64,000 bases of DNA from G958295645 sp965242735 (GCA_965242735.1 OZ251497.1:1860001-1924000), one strand, 5' to 3'. Numbered from the stretch's first letter, positions 8,680 through 16,700 are shown. Numbers and translations are program-made. Notes: generated by a model from the letters alone, not told the origin.

Positions 8680-9905
8680 CGGTTGCCTTCCTTGCGAATG
8701 AAGAAGCGAGAACGGTCGATCCGCTCGACGGCGACAGCCGCCGAATCGGGCCGCGCGGAGCGGGACTGGCCTGCCGCGCCAGCGTCGCCGTCCGGGGCGC
8801 GAACGACGATCGCCACGGCGTTCGAGCAGTTGTTGCCCGTGTTGGACTCGCCTTGCACGGCGTCGGCGCACTGGCCCAGATAGAGAACGGTCCCCGGCGA
8901 CGCCGACCCCCTCACCGTGACCGTGACCCTCCCCCGGGCGGACTCGCCTGCGCCGAGCGCCGGCACGTCCGCCGGCACGCCGATTTCGTTGTCCGACGTC
9001 GTGATGACGCTGTCGGCCGACTCGAACGTCCGCACGCGCGTCGCGGTCGCGCCTGCGCCGCCTTGGTTGCGAATCGTCACGGTGAACCGGACGCTGCGGC
9101 CCGGCGCCGTCGCCACGCTGTCGGGCGACATGCCAACCACCAAGTCCGACGCCCGGATCGTGACCTTGAGCGCCCGCGAGCAGTTGTTCCTGGTGTCCAG
9201 CTCGCCCTCCACCGGGTCCACGCATTCGCCCACGTAGAAGACCGTCCGCGCGGACGACAAACTCGCCGTGAACGAGGCCGTCCTGCTCGCCGTCTCGCGC
9301 GGATCCAGCGCAAGCACCTCGGCGCCGTCGCCGACCAGCTCGTCCGAAGTCGTGACGACGGAATCCGCCGACACGAACGTCCTGACCCTCGTAGCCGCCG
9401 ACGGCGCGTTGCCCTCGTTTCGGACCGCCGCCACATACTCGAAGGCAACCCCGGGCGCAGCCACCACGCTGTCCGGCGACACGTCAACCACCAGGTCCGG
9501 ACTCGCGACCGTTACCGTGACGGCGAAACGCAGGCTCGCCGTCAGCCCGCCGGGGTCCTGCGCTCTCACCGTCACCGTCGTGGTCGCGGTTCTCGTGGCG
9601 ACCGGCCGCATCGTCACGACCGAGCCCGACACGCTTACCTCGGCCGCGTCGCTGTTGGTCGACCAGACCGTGTACGTCAGCGGGTCGCCGTCCGGGTCCG
9701 TGAAGTTGCCCGACACGTCCAACGACGCCGCGCTCCCGTCCCCCGCCAGCGACTGGTCGGGTATCGCGCTCTGCACCTCGGGCGCACGGTTGGCGGGTTC
9801 GGTCCCGCAGGCGGCAAGACACGATGCGACGACTGCCGCCGCCCAGCGCCTTCTCTGCCAACGGCCGTGCGACCGCTTGTGCTCCAGAGAACTATCGGAT
9901 TGCAT
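8676..9905 (-). CDS. Two-unit CARDB lipoprotein of module A
   Basis: 409 residues. Lipobox CLAAC (Cys33) follows a basic n-region. A cadherin/Ig-like domain (about 45-150, motif FTDPDGDPLTY) precedes two CARDB-type domains (about 155-270 and 270-390), each with paired Cys near its end (VGECVD..NNCSR and LGQCAD..NNCSN). The paralogue at 3103-3996 has only one CARDB unit, so the family varies by whole-domain gain or loss. The TGA overlaps the ATG of the downstream LRR protease by four bases, suggesting fixed stoichiometry and joint secretion. Partner or ligand unknown. Confidence 0.87.
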   Translation of the reverse strand: MQSDSSLEHKRSHGRWQRRRWAAAVVASCLAACGTEPANRAPEVQSAIPDQSLAGDGSAASLDVSGNFTDPDGDPLTYTVWSTNSDAAEVSVSGSVVTMRPVATRTATTTVTVRAQDPGGLTASLRFAVTVTVASPDLVVDVSPDSVVAAPGVAFEYVAAVRNEGNAPSAATRVRTFVSADSVVTTSDELVGDGAEVLALDPRETASRTASFTASLSSARTVFYVGECVDPVEGELDTRNNCSRALKVTIRASDLVVGMSPDSVATAPGRSVRFTVTIRNQGGAGATATRVRTFESADSVITTSDNEIGVPADVPALGAGESARGRVTVTVRGSASPGTVLYLGQCADAVQGESNTGNNCSNAVAIVVRAPDGDAGAAGQSRSARPDSAAVAVERIDRSRFFIRKEGNR

Positions 9906-10022
9906 GAGTTCGGACTGTAATCGCCTGCGAATCCGTCCGAAACGTCAGAACCGGGGCGTTTTATGCCAAATCCGGGGATGTCTTCGCCGCCCGCTCAGCG
10001 TCCCCCCGCCTTGAAACGCCGC
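9906..10022 (-). promoter_or_regulatory. Control region between regulator and CARDB gene, copy A
   Basis: 117 bp closely matching 3997-4111. The dyad is imperfect here (GGCGTTTTATGCC at 9955-9967; one arm base differs), leaving a -10-like TAAAAC on the minus strand and no clear -35. Conservation of a non-coding stretch between two diverged modules suggests a regulator-binding or promoter function. Confidence 0.45.
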
Positions 10023-10833
10023 TCACGGGCCAGTCCCCTGCTCCGCGCTCCCGTCCGACCGCTCCGCCACCCACGCCGCGAAGGCGGCGTTCACGCGCTC
10101 GGGGTCCCGCGCCGCGACCGCCAGCGTGCAGCCCAGCTTGCGACACGCCAGCCGCTCGAGCATTCGCCGCGTGTACCGGCCCTCCGAGCAAATCCCGCGC
10201 CACGACTTGGCGCCGCGCTGGGGCACCGCCCAGAGCAGAACCGCCCAGCCCAGGAACTCCTTGACCCCGCAGCGCAGAGGAACGTCCGCCCGCCAATAGC
10301 GGCGCAGCGTGTCGGGCTCCACGCTGACTTGACACGCGAGCCCTTTTACATTATGGGGGGGGGGGGGGGGGGGGGGGAAGATTCTGCCGGCCGAGTCCGC
10401 ACGCGATCCGCAACGCCTTGTCCACCTGCGGCCTCAGCTCGGCGCAGGCCAGGATCCGATGGGCCAGCATCTGGAGCGGGCCGCTCCGCCAGCCGGCTCG
10501 CCGAAGAGCGGACGGCAGCCGGTCCGCGGCTTCCTCCGCCCAAACGGCCTGGAACGACGACGAGTCCAGCTCGCGCAGCAGCTGCAGCCGGCGCAGGGAC
10601 AGCGGCGTCACGACCACGCAGGACGGCCCGCCGACCGACGCGCCGAAGACCGAACGCAGCCGGGCCGAGTCCTCGGCGGCGTAGTCCGGCGTGCAGTAGA
10701 CGCCGACCTCCGCGACCGACCGGGGGGCCGCCGCGAACTCGTCCCACGCCTCCGTCCAGACGATCTCGTCTCCGGGCAGGATCGGGCGCAACCGCTCCCG
10801 CAACCGCCGGCATTTGCTGTACACGACTATCAT
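10023..10833 (-). CDS. Phase-variable AraC-like regulator, copy A (currently OFF by frameshift)
   Basis: Paralogue of 4112-4914 heading module A. The N-terminal receiver-like part (ATG 10833) is identical in protein sequence to copy B. The C-terminal HTH part (ending TGA 10023) differs at only a few residues near its end. The linker holds a C23 tract; at this length the frame ends in TAA directly after eight prolines (10353-10351). Tract lengths of 22 or 25 would restore a protein of about 270 residues. Upstream on the other strand is the small membrane protein gene at 11120. Proposed role: on/off control of the CARDB and LRR-protease genes that follow. The regulatory target is inferred from position only. 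Confidence 0.75.
10355..10377. repeat. Poly-G tract (23 G), putative phase-variation switch
   Basis: Twenty-three consecutive G on the plus strand, at the same codon position as the 15-G tract in copy B and with the same stop-rich flank. The length difference between otherwise near-identical genes is direct evidence that the tract is unstable, biologically or through sequencing error. Confidence 0.85.
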
Positions 10834-10843
10834 GCTGGAACAC

Positions 10844-10872
10844 AGAATGGGCGGCAGCCGACGGTGCGTCAA
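10844..10872 (-). promoter_or_regulatory. Putative sigma-70 promoter of regulator copy A
   Basis: TTGACG (10872-10867), 17-bp spacer and CATTCT (10849-10844) on the minus strand, ten bases from ATG 10833. No Shine-Dalgarno is present, so a leaderless or very short leader is expected. Confidence 0.5.
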
Positions 10873-11119
10873 GCGGCGAGGTTCGGGGCGCGCCCCAAGG
10901 ATTTGCAGGCCTCGCTATACTTCGGACTCGAGAACCAAGCCCCTTGGGCCCCCCGGCGGCGCTCGCCGGTGGAACCGGGCGGGCCAGGGGCGCGGAAAGG
11001 GCGAACGGGATGGTCTCCCTCACCAACGTCGCTGGAAACTGCCCGGTTGGCGACGGAGCGTGCGCCATGGCGGCATTTCCGGTTCCCTTGGCAGCGCCGC
11101 CGCGCCCGGAACGCCGACC

Positions 11120-11416
11120 ATGAGGGAGATCGAGCCCGGCGGCCCTTCGAAGATCACGGCCGTGCGCGACTTCGTGGTCTTTCAGATCAAGCTGGCCGTC
11201 GACGGCGTCAAGGACCTTCTCGTCTTCAACCTGTCCATCGTCGCCATCCTGGCCGACCTGCTGCTCGGCGGCCGGCGGCCCGGCCGCTGCTTCTACGGCG
11301 TGGTCCGCGCCAGCCGCAACTTCGACGCGTGGCTGAGGCTGCACGCCACGAAGGGCGAGGGCGGGAAGGCGGGGCGCCGGCGCTTGGGGCGGCCCAAGCG
11401 TCCTTCGCGGGACTGA
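11120..11416 (+). CDS. Small conserved-looking membrane protein
   Basis: 98 residues from ATG 11120. The sequence starts MREIEPGGPSKITAVRDF and has one hydrophobic segment (about residues 28-50, LLVFNLSIVAILADLLLGG), then an Arg-rich tail. No enzymatic motif is visible. The gene is divergent from the regulator at 10833; a TATACT box at 10912-10917 could serve it. Function unknown. The C-terminal third is low complexity and may be less constrained than the rest. Confidence 0.6.
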   Translation: MREIEPGGPSKITAVRDFVVFQIKLAVDGVKDLLVFNLSIVAILADLLLGGRRPGRCFYGVVRASRNFDAWLRLHATKGEGGKAGRRRLGRPKRPSRD

Positions 11417-11478
11417 CGAGCGCGGGGCCGACGACGAACGGCTCGGGGCCCCTGGCGCCCGGTCTCTGGCGGGCTCCG

Positions 11479-11505
11479 GTCCCATTCAGCCATGTATGCG
11501 TCCCG
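11479..11505 (-). repeat. Dispersed 27-bp repeat, copy 1
   Basis: The minus strand reads CGGGACGCATACATGGCTGA and continues AATGGGAC. The plus strand at 29618-29644 carries the same 27 bp with three differences. It lies in a 233-bp non-coding stretch (11417-11649) before the Rpn gene. Confidence 0.5.
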
Positions 11506-11649
11506 CCGGAGTCCCCATAGTTGGGGAAGCGCAGGTTGGGCGGGCCCGGCGCCCCCGGCTCGCCACCAGCGCCTTGCGGTCTCCGCCCGAACAAGTCGGC
11601 CCGGCGGGTCGGCGGGAGACCTCGACCCCGGTGCACGAGGAGACGCCAT

Positions 11650-13011
11650 ATGGCCCCTGCAGATTCCCGAGACGGCAAGGCGGGCGACGGCAGCGGCACG
11701 GCGCCCGGAGACGGCGAGGCTGGCGCCGGCGGACCGGCGTCCGGAGACGGCAAGCTTGGCGACGGCGGCGGATCGACGCCCGGAGGCGGCAAGCTTGGCG
11801 GCGGCACTGGACGGGTATCCTCCGGCCAAGCGCCTCCGACGGCAGACGCGCCCGCCTGTCCCCGCCGTCCGGACGAGCTGCGGCGCAAGACGGTCCACCA
11901 GCCGAAGGACAAGATCGCCAAGGCGTTCTACGGCGACGAGCGGATGGCCGCCGAGCTGCTGGCCACGCTGGTGCTCGGCAAGATCGTGCCCGGCGCGCTG
12001 GCCGAGCGCGTCGACCTCGGCAAGCTCTCGAAGACGCAGACCGAGTACGTCGATCCCAAGTCCCGCACGGTGCGCCACGCCGACCTCGTGTGGCGGGCGC
12101 CGCTGCGCGACTCGTGGCTCTACGTCGTCTTCCTGTTCGAGGCGCAGTCCACGCCCGCCCGCGACATGGCGGTGCGCATCCTGCTCGAGACGGCGCTCGT
12201 CTACGCCGAGCTGCTCGCCCGCGACCCGGAGGTGCGCAAGCGGGGCAAGCTGCCGCCCGTGCTGCCGATCGTCGTGTACGGGGGCGACGCGCCGTGGCGC
12301 GGGCCCACCCGCGTGGAAGACCTGTTGCCGGACGAGGCGCAGGCGTTCCTGTCCTACGCGCTGGGCCACCAGTTCGTGCTGGTCGAGGAGGCGAAGGTGG
12401 CGCAGGCGCTGGAGACGGCGGACACGGCGTGGACGGCGGCGCTGCGGTTGCGCTACACGCTCAGTCGTGCCGAGTTTAAGGAGGTGCTGGCGAAGCTGCG
12501 CAAGCTGATGCCGGAGGGGCCGGCGAACCGCGCGCTGGCGGAGTGGGTGCGCCGCGCGCTGATCGAAGACGGAGCCAAGGAGGAGGACATGGAGAACGTG
12601 CAGGAGCTGCGCGACCTCGAGCCGGTCGTGCACAGCTTTTGGGGCGCCGAGCGCTTGGCCGCGCGCCGCGAAGGCCGCGAGGAGGGCCGGGCCGAGGGTC
12701 GGGAGGAAGGTCGGGAGGAAGGTCGGGAGGAAGGTCGGGAGGAAGGTCGGGAGGAGGGTCGCGAGGAAGGCCGGCTGGAGGGTCGGGCCGAGGGTCGCGA
12801 GGAAGGTCGCGAGCGGGAGCAGGCCACACTGGTTCGCCAAGCGCGGCGCAAGTTCGGTTCGGAGACGGCCAACCGCCTGGCCTCGTTGCTGGCGGGGGCC
12901 TCGGACCCGGAGCGCGTCGGCGAGATCGCCGACCTGATCATCGACTGCGCGAGCGGCGCCGACTTCTTGGCGCAGGCAGCGGGGACCCCAGGACGACGGG
13001 CGACCTCCTAG
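11650..13011 (+). CDS. Rpn-family recombination-promoting nuclease (PD-(D/E)XK)
   Basis: 453 residues from ATG 11650, chosen for the GAGGAG box seven bases upstream. A Gly-rich N-terminus (about 1-85) with short repeats leads to the nuclease core: KDKIAKAFYGDERMA start, Asp145 in HADLVWR, then Glu164-x-Gln166 in FLFEAQS, the D..ExQ variant of the PD-(D/E)XK fold typical of Rpn/transposase_31 proteins. The C-terminus has 12-bp repeats coding GREE (residues about 345-385), another hallmark of the family, and a final helical segment. Family members are DNA endonucleases linked to RecA-independent recombination; some act as phage-defence or toxin-like genes. It flanks the duplicated LRR modules. 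Confidence 0.88.
   Translation: MAPADSRDGKAGDGSGTAPGDGEAGAGGPASGDGKLGDGGGSTPGGGKLGGGTGRVSSGQAPPTADAPACPRRPDELRRKTVHQPKDKIAKAFYGDERMAAELLATLVLGKIVPGALAERVDLGKLSKTQTEYVDPKSRTVRHADLVWRAPLRDSWLYVVFLFEAQSTPARDMAVRILLETALVYAELLARDPEVRKRGKLPPVLPIVVYGGDAPWRGPTRVEDLLPDEAQAFLSYALGHQFVLVEEAKVAQALETADTAWTAALRLRYTLSRAEFKEVLAKLRKLMPEGPANRALAEWVRRALIEDGAKEEDMENVQELRDLEPVVHSFWGAERLAARREGREEGRAEGREEGREEGREEGREEGREEGREEGRLEGRAEGREEGREREQATLVRQARRKFGSETANRLASLLAGASDPERVGEIADLIIDCASGADFLAQAAGTPGRRATS
12697..12756 (+). repeat. 12-bp minisatellite inside the Rpn gene
   Basis: GGTCGGGAGGAA occurs four times perfectly in tandem (12697-12744), followed by a one-mismatch copy, with degenerate copies on both sides. 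It codes a charged GREE repeat. Being 12 bp long, copy changes keep the frame. Confidence 0.9.
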
Positions 13012-13080
13012 CCGACGGCTGAAGGCCGGGGCTCCGCCGAACAGCCCGTTCTCGCTTGTTCGGAGTCGCAAGGCGATCAG

Positions 13081-13151
13081 TTGGCCCGGGTGGACTCGAA
13101 CCACCACCGCCGGTTCCAAAGACCGGTGTCCTGCCATTAGACGACGGGCCA
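13081..13151 (-). tRNA. tRNA-Gln (anticodon TTG)
   Basis: 71 nt. Acceptor stem TGGCCCG pairs with CGGGCCA, discriminator A. Anticodon stem CCGGT/ACCGG holds the loop CTTTGGA, giving anticodon TTG. T-arm GGTGG-TTCGAGT-CCACC is perfect. CCA is not encoded. It reads CAA glutamine codons. Confidence 0.93.
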
Positions 13152-13455
13152 GGGCTGGATCCGGCCATCGAAGCCCAGCGGGCCGGAATCCCTCAGGAAT
13201 CCTAACGCCGATACGAACTCGAGCGCCATGGTCGGACGATCCGCTCGTCGGCTCCGCGTCCCCGAGCGCGACCCGCAGGGCTTTGGCGGCCGCTGTGGGC
13301 CCACGGTCAGACCGTTCCGCTCGTCGGTCCGCGGCCAGGAGCCCGCGACTGCGTGGAATGCCATGGCCGGGCCCTTCCGTTCGTCGGCTCGGCCGCAGTG
13401 CGAGAAGATTTCGAGTATCTGAAATGTCCCATGGAATGTCCCATTTCTCGGACTG
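13152..13455. other. Non-coding region with two short-repeat families
   Basis: No convincing gene between ispE and tRNA-Gln. It contains three degenerate copies of a CCGYTCGTCGG element (about 13236, 13317, 13377). Starting in this stretch and running into the last ispE codons are four copies of ATGTCCC (13424, 13436, 13458, 13470; spacings 12, 22 and 12 bp). Confidence 0.6.
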
Positions 13456-14520
13456 TCATGTCCCATCGGATGTCCCGCGGCCCGGCGACCCGGCGCGCTC
13501 GAGAGCAGGAACGGCCACGGCAACGTCGATGCCGTCCAATGCACCCGCCAAGCCAACCGCTCGAACAGCCGCGTCCCGAACCTCGAACACGCCGAACACC
13601 GCGGACCCGCTTCCGGTCAGGCCGGCCAGCACGGCGCCCTCCTCGGCCAGCACGGCGCGCGCGTCGCGGAGCACGGGAATCCGCCGAAAGGCGTCGTCCT
13701 CGAAGTCGTTGCGGCGAATCCGCGCCAAGGCCTCCCAGCTGTTCGCGAGGGCTCGGGGCAACACGGCCGGTTCGGCAGGCAAAGCCAGCTTCGCCGACAC
13801 GGAGCCGTAGGCGTCGGCCGTCGCCGTCCGGCGCCGGGGAACAGCAATCGCAACCCAAGCCGGGCCGGGGGGATCGCGCGGCAGCAGGCGGTCTCCCCTG
13901 CCCCAGGCGACGGCGGCGGGGGCTCCGCTGCAGAAGAAGGGCACGTCCGCGCCGATGGAGCCGCCGACGGCCAAGACCTCGGCCCGCGAAAGCGGCTCGC
14001 CGTGCAGGCGGTTCAGCGCCGCCAGCGTGCCGGCCGCGTCCGACGACGCTCCGCCCAGCCCGGTACCCGGAGGAATGCCCTTCGCCAGCGAGACGATGGT
14101 AGCGGGCGCCAAGCCCGAGGCGGCGTAGAACGCCTCGGTGGCCCGGTAGGCGGTGTTGTCCTCGGGGGGACCCAAGGCATCGGGCGGCACGGCCAGGGCG
14201 GCCGCGAAATCGGGCGACGACGCATCGCGGCCCTCGCGGCCGGACGGGCTGCCGGGCGACGACGCATCGCGGCCCTTGCAGCCGGACGAGGTCCCGGACG
14301 GCACATGCGTGGCAACGGCGCCGGCCGGTCCGAAACTCGGCGGCCCCTCTTCGATCCGCAACTCGATGCCCGGGCGGCCCGGAGCGACCGTCACCAGGTC
14401 GTAGAGCCCGACGGCGAGGAAGAAGGTCTCGATCTGATGGTGTCCGGAGTCCTCCCGGGCCAGGATGCGGAGGAAGAGATTGACCTTGGCCGGACAGTCG
14501 ACCGAGACCGCGCCGGTCAA
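13456..14520 (-). CDS. ispE: 4-diphosphocytidyl-2-C-methyl-D-erythritol kinase
   Basis: GHMP kinase of the MEP isoprenoid pathway, 354 residues. It begins with the family hallmark DCPAKVNLFLRIL and has the GHMP ATP loop GIPPGTGLGGASSDAAG and a C-terminal GLTGSGSAVFG motif. The start is TTG 14520, overlapping the stop of the upstream flippase gene (TTGA); no ATG or GTG lies between it and the conserved N-terminus. An insertion of two 42-bp repeats (14212-14295, about 28 residues with GRDASSP units) sits in a normally short loop, making the protein longer than the usual 280-310. Products feed IspF and isoprenoid quinone synthesis. Confidence 0.92.
   Translation of the reverse strand: MTGAVSVDCPAKVNLFLRILAREDSGHHQIETFFLAVGLYDLVTVAPGRPGIELRIEEGPPSFGPAGAVATHVPSGTSSGCKGRDASSPGSPSGREGRDASSPDFAAALAVPPDALGPPEDNTAYRATEAFYAASGLAPATIVSLAKGIPPGTGLGGASSDAAGTLAALNRLHGEPLSRAEVLAVGGSIGADVPFFCSGAPAAVAWGRGDRLLPRDPPGPAWVAIAVPRRRTATADAYGSVSAKLALPAEPAVLPRALANSWEALARIRRNDFEDDAFRRIPVLRDARAVLAEEGAVLAGLTGSGSAVFGVFEVRDAAVRAVGLAGALDGIDVAVAVPALERAGSPGRGTSDGT
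14212..14295. repeat. 42-bp tandem repeat inside ispE
   Basis: Two copies of a 42-bp unit (14212-14253, 14254-14295) starting GGGCGACGACGCATCGCGG, differing at a few bases. The length is a multiple of three and the frame is kept. Confidence 0.85.
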
Positions 14521-15644
14521 GGGCCGGTCCGTTTCCGCTCGTCGGAACCGTCGCGCGCGTCCGGCTGGGCGGAGAGGCCCGGCGGGGAGGCGGACTCGCC
14601 CGGCTCCACGGGGCCCGTACCGTCCGGCCGGCGCGAGGACCCCGCCGCGCCCGCCCCGCCCGCGCCCAGCGCGCCGACCGACACGCCGATGCGCCGGGCG
14701 TACCACAGTCCCATGAGCGTGATCGGGACGAACGCGCCCAAATGCCAGCCGACCGAAAAGCCCGCGGCGGGCGCCTCGGCGGCGCCGTAGACGTCGCGGA
14801 GGGCCAGGATGGAGCCGACCTGGAAGGTGCCGAAGTAGCCGGGCGTGGGAATGGTGACCGCGGCGGCCACGGCGAAGTTCAGGAACAGCGCGGCCGTGTA
14901 CGGGAGATGAATGCCGAAGGCGAAGAAGCCGATCCAGAACGACAAGGACTGCAGCGCCCAGAGGACCAGGCTCCAAGCCACGGCGGGAACCAGCAGCCGC
15001 CATCCGCGCAGCGCCGCGAAGCCCGCGACGAAGCCCGTGGCCGCGTCCTCCACCTTCGCGGCCCAGCGCGCAGGGAGCGCCCGGTTCGCCAGCCAAGCGA
15101 GCGCGCGCGCGCTCCTGTCCGGCAAGGCCACCATCGCCACCGAACCGGCCAGAACCGCAAGCAGGAGCCCGGCGACGGACCGAATGCCGAGGACGACTTC
15201 CGGGGGCAGCTCGTCCGCGGGGAAGCCGGGACTCGCGACGGCCGCCAGCAACAGGAGGAGGATGGCGACGCCGTCCAGGAACCGCTCGACCACCAGGGTC
15301 GCGAACGCCGTCGTGGCGGGGACCGGCTCCAGACGGCTGTACGCGTACGCCCGGGCCACCTCGCCCACGCGCGGCAGCAAGTTGTTGACCATGAAGCCGA
15401 CGCAGACGGCGGCGAACCGCGACCGCAGCGGCGTGGAGGGATGCGCCGGCGCCAGCAGGTACCGCCAGCGCGCGGCCCGGACCAGGAACCCGGCGGTCGT
15501 CGTCGCGACGGCCAGCGCCAGCAAGAAGAAGTCGGCGCCGCGGACCTGGGCCCAGACCTCGCCCATGTCCATCCCGCGAAACACCCACCACAGGAGGGAC
15601 GCGACCACGGCAATTCCGGCCGCGGTCTTCCCCCAGGCGCGCAT
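14517..15644 (-). CDS. Flippase-like integral membrane protein (UPF0104/AglD family)
   Basis: 375 residues, start ATG 15644, nine bases after the pdxJ stop. It has about eight hydrophobic segments and the conserved elements of the lysylphosphatidylglycerol synthase transmembrane region (PF03706): an RAxRWRYLL motif near residue 55, NNLLPRVGEVARAY near 90, and a TPGYFGTFQ segment near 275. Family members are thought to move or help move lipid-linked intermediates across the membrane; the substrate here is unknown. The C-terminal 50 residues are low complexity and Gly/Pro-rich. It is coupled to ispE by TTGA and probably cotranscribed with pdxJ. Confidence 0.82.
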   Translation of the reverse strand: MRAWGKTAAGIAVVASLLWWVFRGMDMGEVWAQVRGADFFLLALAVATTTAGFLVRAARWRYLLAPAHPSTPLRSRFAAVCVGFMVNNLLPRVGEVARAYAYSRLEPVPATTAFATLVVERFLDGVAILLLLLAAVASPGFPADELPPEVVLGIRSVAGLLLAVLAGSVAMVALPDRSARALAWLANRALPARWAAKVEDAATGFVAGFAALRGWRLLVPAVAWSLVLWALQSLSFWIGFFAFGIHLPYTAALFLNFAVAAAVTIPTPGYFGTFQVGSILALRDVYGAAEAPAAGFSVGWHLGAFVPITLMGLWYARRIGVSVGALGAGGAGAAGSSRRPDGTGPVEPGESASPPGLSAQPDARDGSDERKRTGP

Positions 15645-15653
15645 CCGGCGCGG

Positions 15654-16424
15654 TCAGACGCCGGCGGGCGGCGCCCAGACGCCGGGCGCGCGCACCCGGT
15701 CCGGCGCCCGCTCGACGATCTCCTTCATGTCGCGAACCGCGCGCTCCAGTCCCACGAAGACGGCCCGCGCCACGACGCTGTGGCCGATGTTCAGCTCTTC
15801 GACGTGCGGCAACGCGGCGACGGGAGTCACGTTCTCGTAGGTCAGGCCGTGGCCGGCGTGGACGGCAAGCCCCAGCGCGTGCGCGTGAGCCGCGGCCCGG
15901 GCCAGCCGCTCGAGCTCGGTCCGCTTGGCGTCGTCGGCGGCGGCGTTGGCGAACTCGCCCGTGTGCAGCTCGACCGCCTGCGGCCCGAGACTCGCCGCGT
16001 GGTCCAGGGCCTGCTCGTCCGGGTCGACGAAGAGCGACGCGCGGGCGCCGCAGGACGCCAGCCGCCCGAGCGCGTCGCGCAACGAGGCGCGCACTTCGGC
16101 GGATCGCAAGTCCAGCCCGCCCTCCGTCGTCACCTCCTCGCGCTTCTCCGGCACCAGCGTCGCGGCGGCCGGCGCGATCTCCTCCGCGAGCTCCAGCACG
16201 TCCCCGGCGGCGGCCAGCTCAAAATTGAGGCCCGTGCGAACGGTCCGGCTCAGCAGGCGCACGTCCCGGTCCTGGACATGGCGGCGGTCTTCGCGCAGAT
16301 GGAGGGTGATCCCGTCCGCCCCGCCCAGCTCGGCCAGCACGGCGGCCCGCACCGGATCGGGCTCGTCGGTCCGCCGCGCCTGGCGCACCGTCGCCACGTG
16401 GTCGATGTTGACGTAGAGTCTCAC
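15654..16424 (-). CDS. pdxJ: Pyridoxine 5'-phosphate synthase
   Basis: 256 residues, close to the usual 240-250. It condenses 1-deoxyxylulose 5-phosphate with 3-amino-2-oxopropyl phosphate, the last ring-forming step of DXP-dependent vitamin B6 synthesis, in the cytoplasm. Visible family motifs: N-terminal LYVNIDHVATVRQAR, GADGITLHLREDRRH, LVPEKREEVTTEGGLD, ELHTGEF and C-terminal HAGHGLTYENV and ELNIGHSVVARAV. It is first in a three-gene run with the flippase-like gene and ispE; the last two share MEP-pathway or lipid logic with its DXP substrate. A TATCTT box lies 53 bases upstream. Confidence 0.96.
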   Translation of the reverse strand: MRLYVNIDHVATVRQARRTDEPDPVRAAVLAELGGADGITLHLREDRRHVQDRDVRLLSRTVRTGLNFELAAAGDVLELAEEIAPAAATLVPEKREEVTTEGGLDLRSAEVRASLRDALGRLASCGARASLFVDPDEQALDHAASLGPQAVELHTGEFANAAADDAKRTELERLARAAAHAHALGLAVHAGHGLTYENVTPVAALPHVEELNIGHSVVARAVFVGLERAVRDMKEIVERAPDRVRAPGVWAPPAGV

Positions 16425-16700
16425 GTTCCGCCTTCAGCCGTGCCGCGCGCGCCGCGCCTTCCAGGAGACGCGACAAAAGATAATCCGACGGGCTTGATCC
16501 CGGCACGCCTTGCCCCCGCAACTCCCCCGTCGCCACCTTGCTCGGTCCCGTGGCGCGCGGTCGGCGGCGAAGGTGGTTGCTTCGAGGCCGCGGGGCCCCG
16601 CACCTTGCTCGGTCCCGTGGGGGCGCGCCCCGCATCGAACGCCGAACATCGGCGGCGGCGCGATCCGAGCCTCTTCCTCGTGCTTGGCAAGGGCCATGCG
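16425..16700. promoter_or_regulatory. Divergent intergenic region with pdxJ promoter and direct repeat
   Basis: 276 bp between pdxJ and the propeller lipoprotein. A minus-strand -10-like TATCTT is at 16482-16477. A perfect 20-bp direct repeat, CACCTTGCTCGGTCCCGTGG, is at 16534-16553 and 16601-16620 (period 67), of unknown function and close to the plus-strand gene start. Confidence 0.5.

Noticed and set aside
11650..13011. Rpn gene as part of a transposon or insertion sequence
   Set aside because: No terminal inverted repeats or target duplications are visible around it; family names mentioning transposase are historical.
13021..13080. Hairpin CCGAACA..TGTTCGG as a terminator
   Set aside because: The seven-bp stem has a 13-base loop and no T-tract on either strand; too weak to call.
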